The position numbers and the translations under genes were made by a program. 64,000 bases of DNA, from assembly GCF_008761635.1 (NCBI RefSeq), contig NZ_CP044344.1, positions 2,790,001 through 2,854,000 of the forward strand. Reading direction: 5' to 3'. Shown in pieces: positions 53,374 to 62,529 of the stretch; position 1 is the stretch's first letter; each line of letters begins with the position of its first letter. Origin of the DNA: Nocardioides cynanchi (GTDB lineage: Bacteria > Actinomycetota > Actinomycetes > Propionibacteriales > Nocardioidaceae). The notes beneath the pieces are model-generated. The model was given only the letters and a program-made list of their open reading frames with translations, was not told the DNA's origin and did no database searches.

Positions 53374-53429
53374 CGCGGGGTCCTTGCGGAGAGGCGAGCG
53401 CAGCGAGGCTCGTCGTGGGGTGAGGTCAT
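53370..53429 (-). CDS. 19-codon micro-ORF inserted between recB and recD
   Basis: MTSPHDEPRCARLSARTPR is read from an ATG overlapping the recB TGA (ATGA at 53426-53429) to a TGA overlapping the recD ATG (53370-53373), so a ribosome could pass from recB to recD through it. The 60-nt DNA is closely similar to the leader before menB, but the two are read one frame apart. AAGGA near its end serves recD. The peptide itself is probably not functional. Confidence 0.5.
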   Translation of the reverse strand: MTSPHDEPRCARLSARTPR

Positions 53430-56400
53430 CGCGCCCCTCCCTCGAGGAGGTCGCTGAACGCCACGACCAGAGCCGCCGGCGGCGACCAGTCGAAGACACC
53501 GGCCACGTGGCCGTCGACGACCGGCGTCTCGGGGCCGCACATGCCGCGCAGGAAGAGATAGAGCACGCCACCGAGATGCTGCTCAGCGTCGTACGACGGC
53601 AGCCGCCAGCGCAGGTAGCGGTGCAGCACGACGGAGTAGAGGAGCGCCTGGAGCGGGTAGTGGCTGTGCAGCATGGCGGCCGCCATCTCGGCGCGGCCGT
53701 AGTCGGCCGACGTGACCGGCACCCCGGTCTCGCCCAGGAGGTTGGTCTTGTAGTCGACCACGACGTAGCGGTGACCGGCCGGATCGGTCGTCGGCACCCG
53801 CAGCACGACGTCGATCGACCCGGAGAGGTAGCCGCGCAGCGACTGGTCGCCGAGCGGGCCGGTGAGCAGCTCGGCGTACGACGCGAGCGGGTCGTCCGCG
53901 GGCAGGTGCCCGGTCAGCAGCGGTGCCAGGTCTCGCAGGTGTACGTCGTGGCGCGAGCCCCCGGGCCGGTCGCCGCCGGCCAGGGGGAACTCGAAGTCGA
54001 GCTCGCACAGCCGGTCGCGCAGCGGGATGTCGACCAGCCGCAGCCCCTCCGCCGTGGCACCGAGCGGGGTCAGCTGAGACGGCAGCAGCGCCTCGGCCAG
54101 CTCGTCCGGTGCGACGCCGACCGGCCACCACGACAGCTGGTCGCGGATGTGCCCGACCAGCTCGCCGTGCAGGTCACGCGCCTCGGGGTCGGTCTCCTCG
54201 AGGACGCCGTGCACGAGGCTGCCGAACGCGGCGCCGGACGGCAGGGCCGCCATCGGCGAGGGAACTGCTGACTCCTGCGCCGTCGGGCCGAGATCCGACG
54301 GGACCGCGGGCAGGCTCGCTTCGGTCTCGTCCAGGCCACCGGGCTCCGACTGCGACGCATCCCAGTGCTCCAGCTCGGGCTCGGAGGTCACCCCGTGCGG
54401 CTGCTCCTGGACCCGGATCAGTCCGGAGTAGGAGGTGCGCCGCCACTCGGTGTCGACCTCACGGTCGAAGACGCGGGCCGCGAGCGCTCCCGGTGTCGAG
54501 GGCACGGGGGCGGGGGTGGCCGCCGCGATCTCCGAGGGCTCCGGCTCGGGACCTCCCAGCTCACCGAGCATCGCCAGGACCCGTGCGGCGTAGTCGTCGT
54601 CACGGACGTCCTGGGAGTCGGGGACCACGGCCTGACCCGGCTGACGGCCGAACAGGATCCGGTGGAGCCCGCCGTGCTGGGTGTTGGCCGTGGGCGCCCA
54701 CCAGGTGACCACCTGCGACTGCGCCCGGGTCAGCGCGACGTAGAGGTCTCGCAGCTCCTCACCGGCCTCCTCGCGCAGATGGGCCTCCGCGTGCCCGCGC
54801 CAGGCGGGCCCGCCCCCCGCGACGTCGAGCATCCGGTTGCCGGCCTCGTCGTGGTAGCGGGCCACCTCGACCGTGCGGACGTACTTCATGGCCACGAACG
54901 GCAGGTGGACCACGGGGTACTGCAGCCCCTTGCTCTGGTGCACCGTGGTGATCTGCACCGCGGCGGCGTCGCTGTCGAGGCGGCGGACCCGCTCCTGCGC
55001 GCCGGCCTCGCGCTCGGTGCGCAGCCACTCGAGCACGCCGGTCAGGCCGAGTGAGTCGCGGACGGCGGTCTCGTGCAGGGTCTGGGCGACGTGGCGCAGG
55101 TCGGTCAGCAGCCGCTCGCCGCCGACCCGGCCGAGCACCCGCGCGGTCAGCCCCTGCTCCTCCGCGGCCTCGAACAGCGCCGCCACGCCACGGCCGCGCA
55201 ACAACAGCCCCCAGCCCCGCAGCCGGTCGGACAGCCGGTCGGTGAGCGGCTCCCCGCCGGCGTCGAGGTCGGCCAGGGTGTGGCCGAGGAACGACGTGAG
55301 CGCGGCCGCCCGCACCCGGCCGGAGCGATGGGGCTGCTCCAGCGCCTCGAGCAGGCACAGCCACTCGTCGCCGGCCGGGGAGGTGAGCAGCCGCGTGCCA
55401 CCACCCACGACGGCGGGGATGCCGCGCTCGGTCAGGGCACGGCGTACGAGCTCGGCCTGCGACCACTCACCGACCAGCACGGCGACGTGCCCGGCCGCGA
55501 TCGGGTCGCCGTCCCACGTCGCGCCGGAGGCGAGCAGGGTCGCGATGTCGCCGGCACAGTCTCGGGCGATGTGGTCGCGCGCGGCGTCGACCTGGATCAG
55601 GTCACCCTTGACCAGCTTCATCCCCGTGCGGCGCACGTGACGGATCCGGAACGGCGCCGGCGAGGGTGCCCCGGCCAGCCGGGTGCCGGGGTGGTCGGCG
55701 GTGACCGGGCGCACGGCGATCCGCGGGTCGCCGAGGGCAGCGCCCTCGAGCACCACCTGGAGCCGCTCGACCAGGGCGGCGTCGCTGCGCCGGTTGGTGC
55801 CGAGGGTGGCCCGGTGGGTCGCGGTCTCGGCCGCGGCGAGGTAGGTGACCACGTCGCCTCCGCGGAAGGCATAGATCGCCTGCTTGGGGTCGCCGATCAG
55901 CACCATGGTGGCGGCCCCGGAGAAGGCGCAGTGGAGCACCTCCCACTGCTTGGGGTCGGTGTCCTGGAACTCGTCGACCAGGACGACCTTCCAGCGCTGG
56001 CGCATCCGCTCGCGGGCCGGGGCGTCGTCGCGCTCCAGTGCCTCGGCGAGCCGGCCGAGCAGGTCGTCGTAGGACAGGACGCCGAGCCGGCGCTTACGAC
56101 GGTCGACCTCGCGTCGCACCTCCTCGGCGAACCCGACCCGCTGCCCCGCTGCGGAGTCGGGGTCGGCGGCCGCGGCGAGCGCGGCATGGGCGTCGCCGAC
56201 CGCGAGGCCGGCCAGGGCCAGCGCCGCCGACCGGCCGAAGGGCGGTGGGTCCGGGAGCTGTCCGAAGCGGCGCAGGTAGACGTCGTCGACGACCTCCTCG
56301 ACGAGGTCGTCGAGCGACTCGACCAGGGTGGCGCCGGTGTCGGTGTCGCCGGCCACGCCGAGCGAGCGCAGGACGGTCTGGCAGAACTGGTGGGTCGTCG

Positions 56401-56764
56401 CGATCGTGGCGGCGTCGAACGACGCCAGGGCGTCGCGCAGCCGACCGTGCCGGAGGGCGACCTCGGCCGGGTCGGCGTCCAGGAGGCGGGCGACCACCGG
56501 GTGCCCGAGGTCGGCGGACGTCGGGTCGGCCAGGGCGCGCTCGGCCTGCACGAGCTGCTCGCGCACCCGCTCGCGCAGCTCCTGGCTGGCGGCCCGGCCG
56601 AAGGTGATCACGAGCAGCTGGTCGAGCGTCGCCGCACCCTCGGCGACGTAGCGGGTCACCAGCGCTGCGACCGTGAACGTCTTGCCGGTGCCGGCGCTCG
56701 CCTCGAGCAGGGTGGTGCCGGTCGGGAGGTCGCCGGCCAGGTCGAACTGGCGGATCTCACTCAT
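53426..56764 (-). CDS. recB: Exodeoxyribonuclease V subunit RecB (helicase-nuclease)
   Basis: This 1112-residue UvrD-like helicase with a nuclease C-terminus has motif I EASAGTGKTFT (residues 21-31), VVLVDEFQDTDPKQWEVLHC (II), IGDPKQAIYAFRGGD (III) and TTVHQSKGLQYPVVHLP (V). The nuclease motif VVVDYKTN contains D1004 and K1006. It unwinds and degrades broken DNA ends with RecC and RecD. Length is normal. It starts one base after the recC stop, giving a tight operon. Confidence 0.96.
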   Translation of the reverse strand: MSEIRQFDLAGDLPTGTTLLEASAGTGKTFTVAALVTRYVAEGAATLDQLLVITFGRAASQELRERVREQLVQAERALADPTSADLGHPVVARLLDADPAEVALRHGRLRDALASFDAATIATTHQFCQTVLRSLGVAGDTDTGATLVESLDDLVEEVVDDVYLRRFGQLPDPPPFGRSAALALAGLAVGDAHAALAAAADPDSAAGQRVGFAEEVRREVDRRKRRLGVLSYDDLLGRLAEALERDDAPARERMRQRWKVVLVDEFQDTDPKQWEVLHCAFSGAATMVLIGDPKQAIYAFRGGDVVTYLAAAETATHRATLGTNRRSDAALVERLQVVLEGAALGDPRIAVRPVTADHPGTRLAGAPSPAPFRIRHVRRTGMKLVKGDLIQVDAARDHIARDCAGDIATLLASGATWDGDPIAAGHVAVLVGEWSQAELVRRALTERGIPAVVGGGTRLLTSPAGDEWLCLLEALEQPHRSGRVRAAALTSFLGHTLADLDAGGEPLTDRLSDRLRGWGLLLRGRGVAALFEAAEEQGLTARVLGRVGGERLLTDLRHVAQTLHETAVRDSLGLTGVLEWLRTEREAGAQERVRRLDSDAAAVQITTVHQSKGLQYPVVHLPFVAMKYVRTVEVARYHDEAGNRMLDVAGGGPAWRGHAEAHLREEAGEELRDLYVALTRAQSQVVTWWAPTANTQHGGLHRILFGRQPGQAVVPDSQDVRDDDYAARVLAMLGELGGPEPEPSEIAAATPAPVPSTPGALAARVFDREVDTEWRRTSYSGLIRVQEQPHGVTSEPELEHWDASQSEPGGLDETEASLPAVPSDLGPTAQESAVPSPMAALPSGAAFGSLVHGVLEETDPEARDLHGELVGHIRDQLSWWPVGVAPDELAEALLPSQLTPLGATAEGLRLVDIPLRDRLCELDFEFPLAGGDRPGGSRHDVHLRDLAPLLTGHLPADDPLASYAELLTGPLGDQSLRGYLSGSIDVVLRVPTTDPAGHRYVVVDYKTNLLGETGVPVTSADYGRAEMAAAMLHSHYPLQALLYSVVLHRYLRWRLPSYDAEQHLGGVLYLFLRGMCGPETPVVDGHVAGVFDWSPPAALVVAFSDLLEGGAR

Positions 56765-56765
56765 C

Positions 56766-59700
56766 TCACCAACCCCCCTGCTCGGCCTGGATCAGCGGGC
56801 TCCAGACGCGCAGGGCGAGCGCGCCGAACCGTGAGGTCTCACCGGCGAACTCCTCGCCGGGGCCGGGCACCTCGGCCACGCCGGGCAACGCTGCACCACG
56901 GCCCCAGACCCGCACGGCCGCGTCGGCGTCACGGTCGCCGCCGAACGAGCTGGACCACTCGTAGCCGGCCTTCTCCAGGGCGTCGGCGACGTCGGCCCGG
57001 GCCCGCCGGGCCCGGGCGTAGCGCAGTGAGGTCTTCAGCGGCACCGGCAGCGGCTCGCGCAGGCCGGCGTCGCGCAGCGCGACCAGGTCGCGGAGCACCT
57101 CCAGCGCGGTGTGGTCGAGCGGGCCGAGCAGGGAGGTGCCGTGGGTGTCGCGGGAGCGGCTGTTGGTCGGGCGGCCCAGGGTGTGGGCGGTCCAGTTCCG
57201 GTCGTCGTCGGAGGCGGACAGGGCCAGCAGCCAGACCCAGGACGCCAGACGGTGCTTGGCACCGAGCCGCGAGAAGTGCACCGGCACCAGCCGGTCGCCG
57301 TACACCTCGGGGACCGTGCCGCGCAGCCAGCGACCGCCGCCCAGGTCGACGCTGACGTCCACGGCGCGCGGAGGCACGGTGCGCAGCTCGGCGGCGGCCG
57401 TACGCAGCGGCGCGGCCTTGCGCAGGATGTCGTCGAGCATCCGCCAGCCGAGCCGGCCGGGCGGCAGCAGGCCCCGGCGCCACTCGCGCTGGGCGACGAC
57501 ATCGGGTGGCAGCCCGGCGAGCAGGTCGCCGAGCACCCGGTCGCCGACGGCCCACTGGGCGAGGTTGTCGATCTCGACCGGGAGGGAGTCCTCCGGCTGC
57601 TCCTCGTCGGCGGCCAGCGCGACGTCGACGCCGTCGCGGCCCAGGAACCCCTTGACCGGGTCGCCCCAGAAGCGGACCAGGTCGGCGAGGGGTACGTCGA
57701 CGGGGTCGCGGGCAGGGAGCGGGCCGGCCAGGAACGGTGGCACCGGCAGTCGCGGGCCGGCCGCGGTGCGGGCGCCCGTGGCGGCGGAGGTGTCGAAGGA
57801 GAACGCCTCGCCGGGCACGAGCGCTCCCGGGGTGACGTTGCGGGCGTCGAAGGGCTGGAGGGGGTGGTGGACGGTGACGGACTCGGAGACCGGGCGTCCG
57901 TCGGCGGTCGTCGCCGTCTCGTCGAGCGCGTCCAGCAGCTCGCCGAGGGGTACGGCGGGTGGTCGCGGCCGACCGGACACCTCGTTGGCCCCCGTGTAGG
58001 TCACCACCAGGGTCGAGGTGGCGGCCAGGATCGCGTCGAGGAGCAGCTGGCGGTCCTCGCTGCGGGCGTCCCGCTCTCCGGTCAGCGGGTCGCGGGCGAG
58101 CACGTCGTCCCCGTCGACGGCCCCCTGGCGGGGGAACACCCCGTCGTCGAGGCCGAGCAGGCAGACCACCCGGTGCGGCACGGACCGCATCGGCACCATC
58201 GTGCAGACGGTGAGCGTGCCGGTCCGGAAGTTGGCGCGGGTGGGACGACCGGCCAGCCGGTCGGCAAGCAGGGCCCGCACGTCGGGCAGCCGGAGGTCCA
58301 CGCCACCGAGACCGGCGGCCGCGCGCCGGACCCGCCCGAGCTCACGCTGGACCTGCCCCGACTGCCAGCCGTCGGCGGCCGGCACCGCGGTCAGGGAGGA
58401 GACCGCGTCGTCGAGGGCCGCCAGCCAGTGGTCGAGCGGGTGGGTGCCGGTGAGCCGGTCGGTGACGGCGCGCAGCCGGTCGACGTACTCCGTCAGCCGC
58501 CCGACCAGCTCGACCTGGGTGCTGCCGACGTCGTCGAGCGGCAAGGCGCGGTCGAGCCACGCCGAGGAGTCGTCCGACAGGGCCACGCCGGCCAGGAGCC
58601 GGTCGAGGCCGAACTCCCACGTGTTGGCGACATAGGACTCGAGGCCGAAGTCGGCGCGGTGGGCGGCGTCGAAGGCCCACCGGACCCCCGACTCACGAGC
58701 CCACGTGTCGAGCTGGTCGAGGTCGTCGTCGCCGAAGCCGAACCGGCGCCGTACCGGCTCGGCCCGGGCCAGGTCGAGCACGGCGGTGGCCGGCGCCCGG
58801 CCGCCGGCCAGGTCGAGGACGGTGTCGGCGATCCCGAGCAGCGGGTTGGTCTGACCGGGTGCCCGGTCGGCCAGGCGGACGCGGAGCCGGTGACCGGGAT
58901 GGCCGGCCGCACCGACGACCTCGCCGAGCCCGAAGCCGGCCTCGATCAGGGGCGCGTAGCTCTCGATGTCGGGACACATCACCAGCACGTCGCGCGGCTC
59001 GAGCGTCGGGTCGTCGGCGAGGAGGGCGAGCAGCACCTCGCGGAGCACGTCCACCTGGCGGGCGACCCCGTGACAGGCGTGGACCTGCACCGACCTGTCG
59101 CCGTCGGTGACCACCCGGCCGCTCGGACGTGGTTGGTCGGCGGCGAGGTCGGCCTGGAGCCAGCCCAGCAGCGTCGCGGGCAGCGCGGGGTCGGGCAGCG
59201 CCTCGTCGGTCGCGACGGTCGCCCCACCCAGCGCCCGCTCGAGCTCACGGGTGTCGCGCCCGAGGCTGGACAGCAGGGGATGCTGGGCGCGCTGGTGGCT
59301 GTCGTCGCCGCGGCGGTCGACGGCGCCGGCCTGCCCCGCGAGCGCCTGCCACAGCACCGGCGAGGGGTGGGGCAGCCAGATGTGCACGTCGCGCTCGACG
59401 GCCAGGGCGTCGAGGAGGTCGATCTCGGTGCACGAGAGCCGGGTGTGGCCGAACAGCGAGACCCGGACCGGCAGGTCGAAGGCCTCGGGATCCTCGCGCA
59501 GCCGCTCGAGCGTCGCCGCGTGGCGCTCGAGCGGGGAGGGCGCGTCGACCCGCTCCACGAGCCGGCGCCACAGCTCCGGCTGCCAGGACAGGTCACCGGC
59601 CAGCTCGCGGCCGGCGCCGTCGGTGTCACGACCGGCCGACCAGTCGGCCACCAGCGACGGTCGTTGACCGGCGTACGACGCGAAGAGCCGGGCCAGGCGA

Positions 59701-60125
59701 CGGGCGACCGAGAACCGTCGCCCACGGCGATGGTCTCCCTCGTCGCCACCGAGCCCGTGTCCGAGGTGGTGGGCCAGGGTGGCCGCCCACGCCTCGCCGA
59801 GCCCGGCGTCGATCACCTCGAGCAGCGGCCAGGCCAGGGCGTCCGGCGCCCACGGGTCGTCGTCGCGGGTGCCGGTGATCTCGGCGACCAGGGATCCCGG
59901 GGAGCGGAAGTCGACGGCGGCACACACGCCGTCACCGGGGCCGCCGTCACCGGCACCGGCGCCCAGCCGGTGGGAGAGCCGCTGGGAGAGCCAGCGCTCC
60001 ATGCCCCGGGCCGGGACCACGACCAGCTCGGTCGCGAAGGGGTCGGGCAGCGGCGTGGTGAGCAGGCCGCCGAGCCCGTCGGCCAGCGCATCCGCACGCA
60101 AGGCTCGGTGCAGGTGCAGGCTCAC
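56766..60125 (-). CDS. recC: Exodeoxyribonuclease V subunit RecC
   Basis: This 1119-residue subunit resembles RecB-type helicase and nuclease folds without intact catalytic motifs; in RecBCD it holds the channel that reads Chi. MSLHLHRALRADALADGLGG, VVVPARGMERWLSQRLSHRL, ISLFGHTRLSC-like strands (VRVSLFGHTRLSCTEIDLLD), VVCLLGLDDGVFPRQ and a C-terminal domain with KTSLRYARARR fit the family. The GTG at 60125 is backed by TAGGCT six bases before, so the recCBD operon is leaderless. Confidence 0.95.
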   Translation of the reverse strand: MSLHLHRALRADALADGLGGLLTTPLPDPFATELVVVPARGMERWLSQRLSHRLGAGAGDGGPGDGVCAAVDFRSPGSLVAEITGTRDDDPWAPDALAWPLLEVIDAGLGEAWAATLAHHLGHGLGGDEGDHRRGRRFSVARRLARLFASYAGQRPSLVADWSAGRDTDGAGRELAGDLSWQPELWRRLVERVDAPSPLERHAATLERLREDPEAFDLPVRVSLFGHTRLSCTEIDLLDALAVERDVHIWLPHPSPVLWQALAGQAGAVDRRGDDSHQRAQHPLLSSLGRDTRELERALGGATVATDEALPDPALPATLLGWLQADLAADQPRPSGRVVTDGDRSVQVHACHGVARQVDVLREVLLALLADDPTLEPRDVLVMCPDIESYAPLIEAGFGLGEVVGAAGHPGHRLRVRLADRAPGQTNPLLGIADTVLDLAGGRAPATAVLDLARAEPVRRRFGFGDDDLDQLDTWARESGVRWAFDAAHRADFGLESYVANTWEFGLDRLLAGVALSDDSSAWLDRALPLDDVGSTQVELVGRLTEYVDRLRAVTDRLTGTHPLDHWLAALDDAVSSLTAVPAADGWQSGQVQRELGRVRRAAAGLGGVDLRLPDVRALLADRLAGRPTRANFRTGTLTVCTMVPMRSVPHRVVCLLGLDDGVFPRQGAVDGDDVLARDPLTGERDARSEDRQLLLDAILAATSTLVVTYTGANEVSGRPRPPAVPLGELLDALDETATTADGRPVSESVTVHHPLQPFDARNVTPGALVPGEAFSFDTSAATGARTAAGPRLPVPPFLAGPLPARDPVDVPLADLVRFWGDPVKGFLGRDGVDVALAADEEQPEDSLPVEIDNLAQWAVGDRVLGDLLAGLPPDVVAQREWRRGLLPPGRLGWRMLDDILRKAAPLRTAAAELRTVPPRAVDVSVDLGGGRWLRGTVPEVYGDRLVPVHFSRLGAKHRLASWVWLLALSASDDDRNWTAHTLGRPTNSRSRDTHGTSLLGPLDHTALEVLRDLVALRDAGLREPLPVPLKTSLRYARARRARADVADALEKAGYEWSSSFGGDRDADAAVRVWGRGAALPGVAEVPGPGEEFAGETSRFGALALRVWSPLIQAEQGGW

Positions 60126-60131
60126 GGGCGG

Positions 60132-60137
60132 AGCCTA
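60132..60137 (-). promoter_or_regulatory. -10 box of the recCBD operon (leaderless)
   Basis: TAGGCT lies six bases before the GTG of recC at 60125; it is identical to the boxes of the enoyl-CoA hydratase and GNAT genes. Confidence 0.6.
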
Positions 60138-60177
60138 TGCGGGCGGGCCGACAGTGGGCGCCCGGCCGGGCAACACG

Positions 60178-60217
60178 ACGGCCCCCGTCGCCTGGGGTGT
60201 CAGGTGGCGGGGGCCGT
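60178..60217 (-). terminator. Terminator behind the DUF6131 gene
   Basis: ACGGCCCCCG and CGGGGGCCGT form a ten-base perfect stem around a 20-base inner part that adds CGCC/GGTGG pairing. On the minus strand it lies 16 bases after the DUF6131 stop and 41 bases before the recC promoter. Confidence 0.7.
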
Positions 60218-60232
60218 CGAGTCGTGGAGTCG

Positions 60233-60376
60233 TCAGTAGTAGCGGCGCCGCGTGCCACCGATCGGCACGAAGTTGAGGATCAGGCCGACGACCAGCAGGA
60301 TCGCGCCGATGATCGTCAGGATGCTGATGCCTGCGATCAGGCCGATGATCAAGAGAATCAGGCCGAGGATGACCAT
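60233..60376 (-). CDS. DUF6131-type small membrane protein
   Basis: This 47-residue protein begins MVILGLILLIIGLIAGISIL, has a second helix IGAILLVVGLILNFVPIGG and ends in RRRYY, the typical plan of the actinobacterial DUF6131 family. Function unknown. GGAGGG lies nine bases before the ATG at 60376. It is transcribed divergently from the LuxR-type regulator gene. Confidence 0.85.
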   Translation of the reverse strand: MVILGLILLIIGLIAGISILTIIGAILLVVGLILNFVPIGGTRRRYY

Positions 60377-60480
60377 GAGGTGTTTCCCTCCCATTCGTGG
60401 ATGACGTCCGAACCCTCCCGCGGATGAGGGGCCTCTGCACACACCCCCGGGGGTGAGGTCAAACCCCACCCCAAGGGCCG

Positions 60481-60486
60481 TATGGT
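60481..60486 (+). promoter_or_regulatory. -10 box of the LuxR-type regulator (leaderless)
   Basis: TATGGT lies seven bases before the GTG at 60494 and contains the upstream ATG that would otherwise be taken as start. Confidence 0.6.
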
Positions 60487-60493
60487 GCTACCC

Positions 60494-61150
60494 GTGACCA
60501 TCCGCCTCGCGATCGTCAACGACTACGAGGTCGTGGTGCACGGCCTCGCCGCCATGCTCCGTTCGTACAGCGACCGCGTGGACGTCGTCGAGGTGGACGT
60601 CAACACCCACCCCAAGGCCTCGGTGGACATCGCCCTGTTCGACACCTTCGCCCAGAGCTTCCGTGACCGGGAGCGGATCGCGCGGCTGGTCTCCGATCCG
60701 CGGGTCGGCAAGGTCGTGGTCTACACCTGGAGCGCGGACGACCCGGCGGTCAGCCAGACCCGGGTGCCCGGCATCTCGGCGTACATCAGCAAGCGGCTCG
60801 CGGCCGCCGAGCTGGTCGACGCCCTGGAGCGGATCCACTCCGGCGAGACCGTGCCGCTCCAGGACTCCGGCCGGGGCCCCCTGGTCGGCGGTGACTGGCC
60901 GGGCCGCGAGGAGGGCCTGACCGCGCGTGAGTCCGAGGTGCTCTCGCTGATCACGCAGGGCTACTCCAACAACGACATCGTGGACACCACGATGCTGTCG
61001 ATCAACTCGATCAAGTCCTACATCCGCTCCTGCTACCGCAAGATCGGGGTCACCTCCCGTTCCCGGGCGATCCTGTGGGGCATCGACCACGGCTTCCAGC
61101 CCGACCGGATGCGCCAGTCGGGCAGCCAGCTCGACCAGGCCGGCCGCTAG
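60494..61150 (+). CDS. LuxR/NarL-type response regulator with atypical receiver
   Basis: This 218-residue regulator has an N-terminal receiver-like domain (IRLAIVNDYEVVVHGLAAML) and a C-terminal LuxR helix-turn-helix (GLTARESEVLSLITQGYSNN then MLSINSIKSYIRSCYRKIGV). The possible phosphate acceptor is the aspartate of VDIALFDTF, but the acidic pair near the start is reduced to a single N-D and the loop after the Asp lacks the common MP. It may therefore act without phosphorylation. No kinase gene is adjacent. The GTG at 60494 is chosen because TATGGT stands seven bases before. Confidence 0.88.
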   Translation: MTIRLAIVNDYEVVVHGLAAMLRSYSDRVDVVEVDVNTHPKASVDIALFDTFAQSFRDRERIARLVSDPRVGKVVVYTWSADDPAVSQTRVPGISAYISKRLAAAELVDALERIHSGETVPLQDSGRGPLVGGDWPGREEGLTARESEVLSLITQGYSNNDIVDTTMLSINSIKSYIRSCYRKIGVTSRSRAILWGIDHGFQPDRMRQSGSQLDQAGR

Positions 61151-61208
61151 GCCGTCCAGCAACCAGCAACCAGCCGGCAGCGGGTCGACCGGCCGGCGAG
61201 GAGACACC

Positions 61209-61670
61209 GTGCCTTCCGACGACCGCGACGAGTCCCACGACGAGAAGCTCGACCGCAACTGGGACGACCTGCTCCAGGAGCTGCGGGTGACGCAGACCGG
61301 GATCCAGCTCCTGTCGGGCTTCATGCTGACGCTGCCCTTCACGCAGGTCTTCCCGAGCCTCGACCACGGCCAGAAGGCGCTCTACCTCGGGCTCGTGCTC
61401 CTCGCGGGAGTCTCGCTCGGGGTGAACCTGACCCCGATCATGCTGCACCGGCGGCTCTTCGGCGACCACGTCAAGGAGCGGGTGGTGGCGGTGGGCCAGG
61501 TGCTCAGCCAGGTCGTGATCGTCGCGATCGGCCTGTTGCTGACCGGGACCGTGACGCTGATCTTCTCGGTGGTCGAGAGCTGGACCGCCGGGTTCGTTGC
61601 AGGAGCCTGCATCGCGGTCGTCCTCGTCGCCCTGCTCGGCGTCGTACCCCGGCTGCTCGAGCCCAGCTGA
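61209..61670 (+). CDS. DUF6328-type membrane protein
   Basis: This 153-residue protein has a charged cytoplasmic start (DRDESHDEKLDRNWDDLLQE), the conserved ELRVTQTGIQLLSGFMLTLP stretch of DUF6328 and four membrane helices. Members of this family are unstudied small membrane proteins of actinobacteria; some annotations call them sodium/proton antiporter-like without evidence. The GTG at 61209 follows GAGGAG. Confidence 0.82.
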   Translation: MPSDDRDESHDEKLDRNWDDLLQELRVTQTGIQLLSGFMLTLPFTQVFPSLDHGQKALYLGLVLLAGVSLGVNLTPIMLHRRLFGDHVKERVVAVGQVLSQVVIVAIGLLLTGTVTLIFSVVESWTAGFVAGACIAVVLVALLGVVPRLLEPS

Positions 61671-61680
61671 ACCGGCCGGC

Positions 61681-62361
61681 TCAGCCCCGGCCGGGTTCGC
61701 GGGCCGGCAGCAGGAGCCGGGCGCAGACCGTCAGCCAGGTCAGGGTCACCACCAGGGCGACCAGCACGTCGCTGAGGTGGTGGGCGCCTTCGTACAGGCG
61801 GGAGAGCATCGTCCACAGCGGGATCACCGCGAGGAGGGCGAGCACCGCCTTGGAGATCCGGGTGTAGGCCCACAGCAGAGCCGCGAGAGCACCGGCGATC
61901 GCGGTGGCGGTCCCGGTGTGACCGGACGGGAAGCTGTGGTCGGGCACGAGCCCTGCCTGGAGGATGTGCACCGGCGGCCGGTTGCGCGGGTCGAGGGTGG
62001 TGCTGGCCAGGTAGAAGAGCCCGATGCCGCCGTCCAGTGCGAGCACGAACAGCACCGGCCACAGCGATCGCTGCCAGACCGCGAAGACCACGGCGATCAC
62101 CGCGAGGGCGATCAGCCCGGTCAGCGTCTCACCGATCAGGGTGCCAAGGTCCGCCACGTGGGTCAGGCCCGAGGTGCGCTGGTCGGCGAACCAGCGGTTG
62201 ATGGAGTTCTCGTGGGCCATCGTGCTCTTCAGCGGGTGCGTGATCAGCCAGCCGATGCCGACCTCCACCGCCGCGATCAGGACCACCAGGCCGACCAGCA
62301 GCAGGAGGGTGCGGCCGAGCGGACGACCGGACGGCGGACGGAATCGCTCGGCGCTGGGCAT
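61681..62361 (-). CDS. PAP2-superfamily membrane phosphatase
   Basis: This 226-residue protein has six helices and the phosphatidic acid phosphatase signature: a degenerate motif 1 (DPRNRPPVHI near residue 125), motif 2 SFPSGHTGT and motif 3 RLYEGAHHLSDV. The His residues of motifs 2 and 3 are the catalytic pair. Motif 1 normally is KxxxxxxRP, and here RNRP keeps the end. Substrates are lipid phosphates such as undecaprenyl pyrophosphate or phosphatidic acid. The start is the ATG at 62361, with GACAAT seven bases upstream as a weak leaderless box. Confidence 0.88.
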   Translation of the reverse strand: MPSAERFRPPSGRPLGRTLLLLVGLVVLIAAVEVGIGWLITHPLKSTMAHENSINRWFADQRTSGLTHVADLGTLIGETLTGLIALAVIAVVFAVWQRSLWPVLFVLALDGGIGLFYLASTTLDPRNRPPVHILQAGLVPDHSFPSGHTGTATAIAGALAALLWAYTRISKAVLALLAVIPLWTMLSRLYEGAHHLSDVLVALVVTLTWLTVCARLLLPAREPGRG

Positions 62362-62529
62362 GGGCCGGATTGTCCCGTACGACGGGCCGGGGGCTGCCTC
62401 CCCCGGAGGGGTGACCTTGTCTGCTCTCACAGGTTGTCCACAGGTGATGCTCACCCTCCCGCCAGACGGGAGGACGACCATCATCATGGTCCGGGGCGAG
62501 GCGAGGAGCGGGCGCATGGGTGAGCTCAG

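Noticed and set aside
53374..53571. Upstream in-frame extension of recD
   Set aside because: It reads out of frame through the 60-nt leader element and the end of recB; the ATG at 53373 has AAGGA and fits the family start.
57111..60239. 1042-codon plus-strand ORF opposite recC
   Set aside because: Shadow of recC; recC has family motifs and a promoter.
60482..60493. ATG at 60482 as start of the LuxR-type regulator
   Set aside because: It is inside the TATGGT box; the GTG at 60494 has the standard seven-base spacing.
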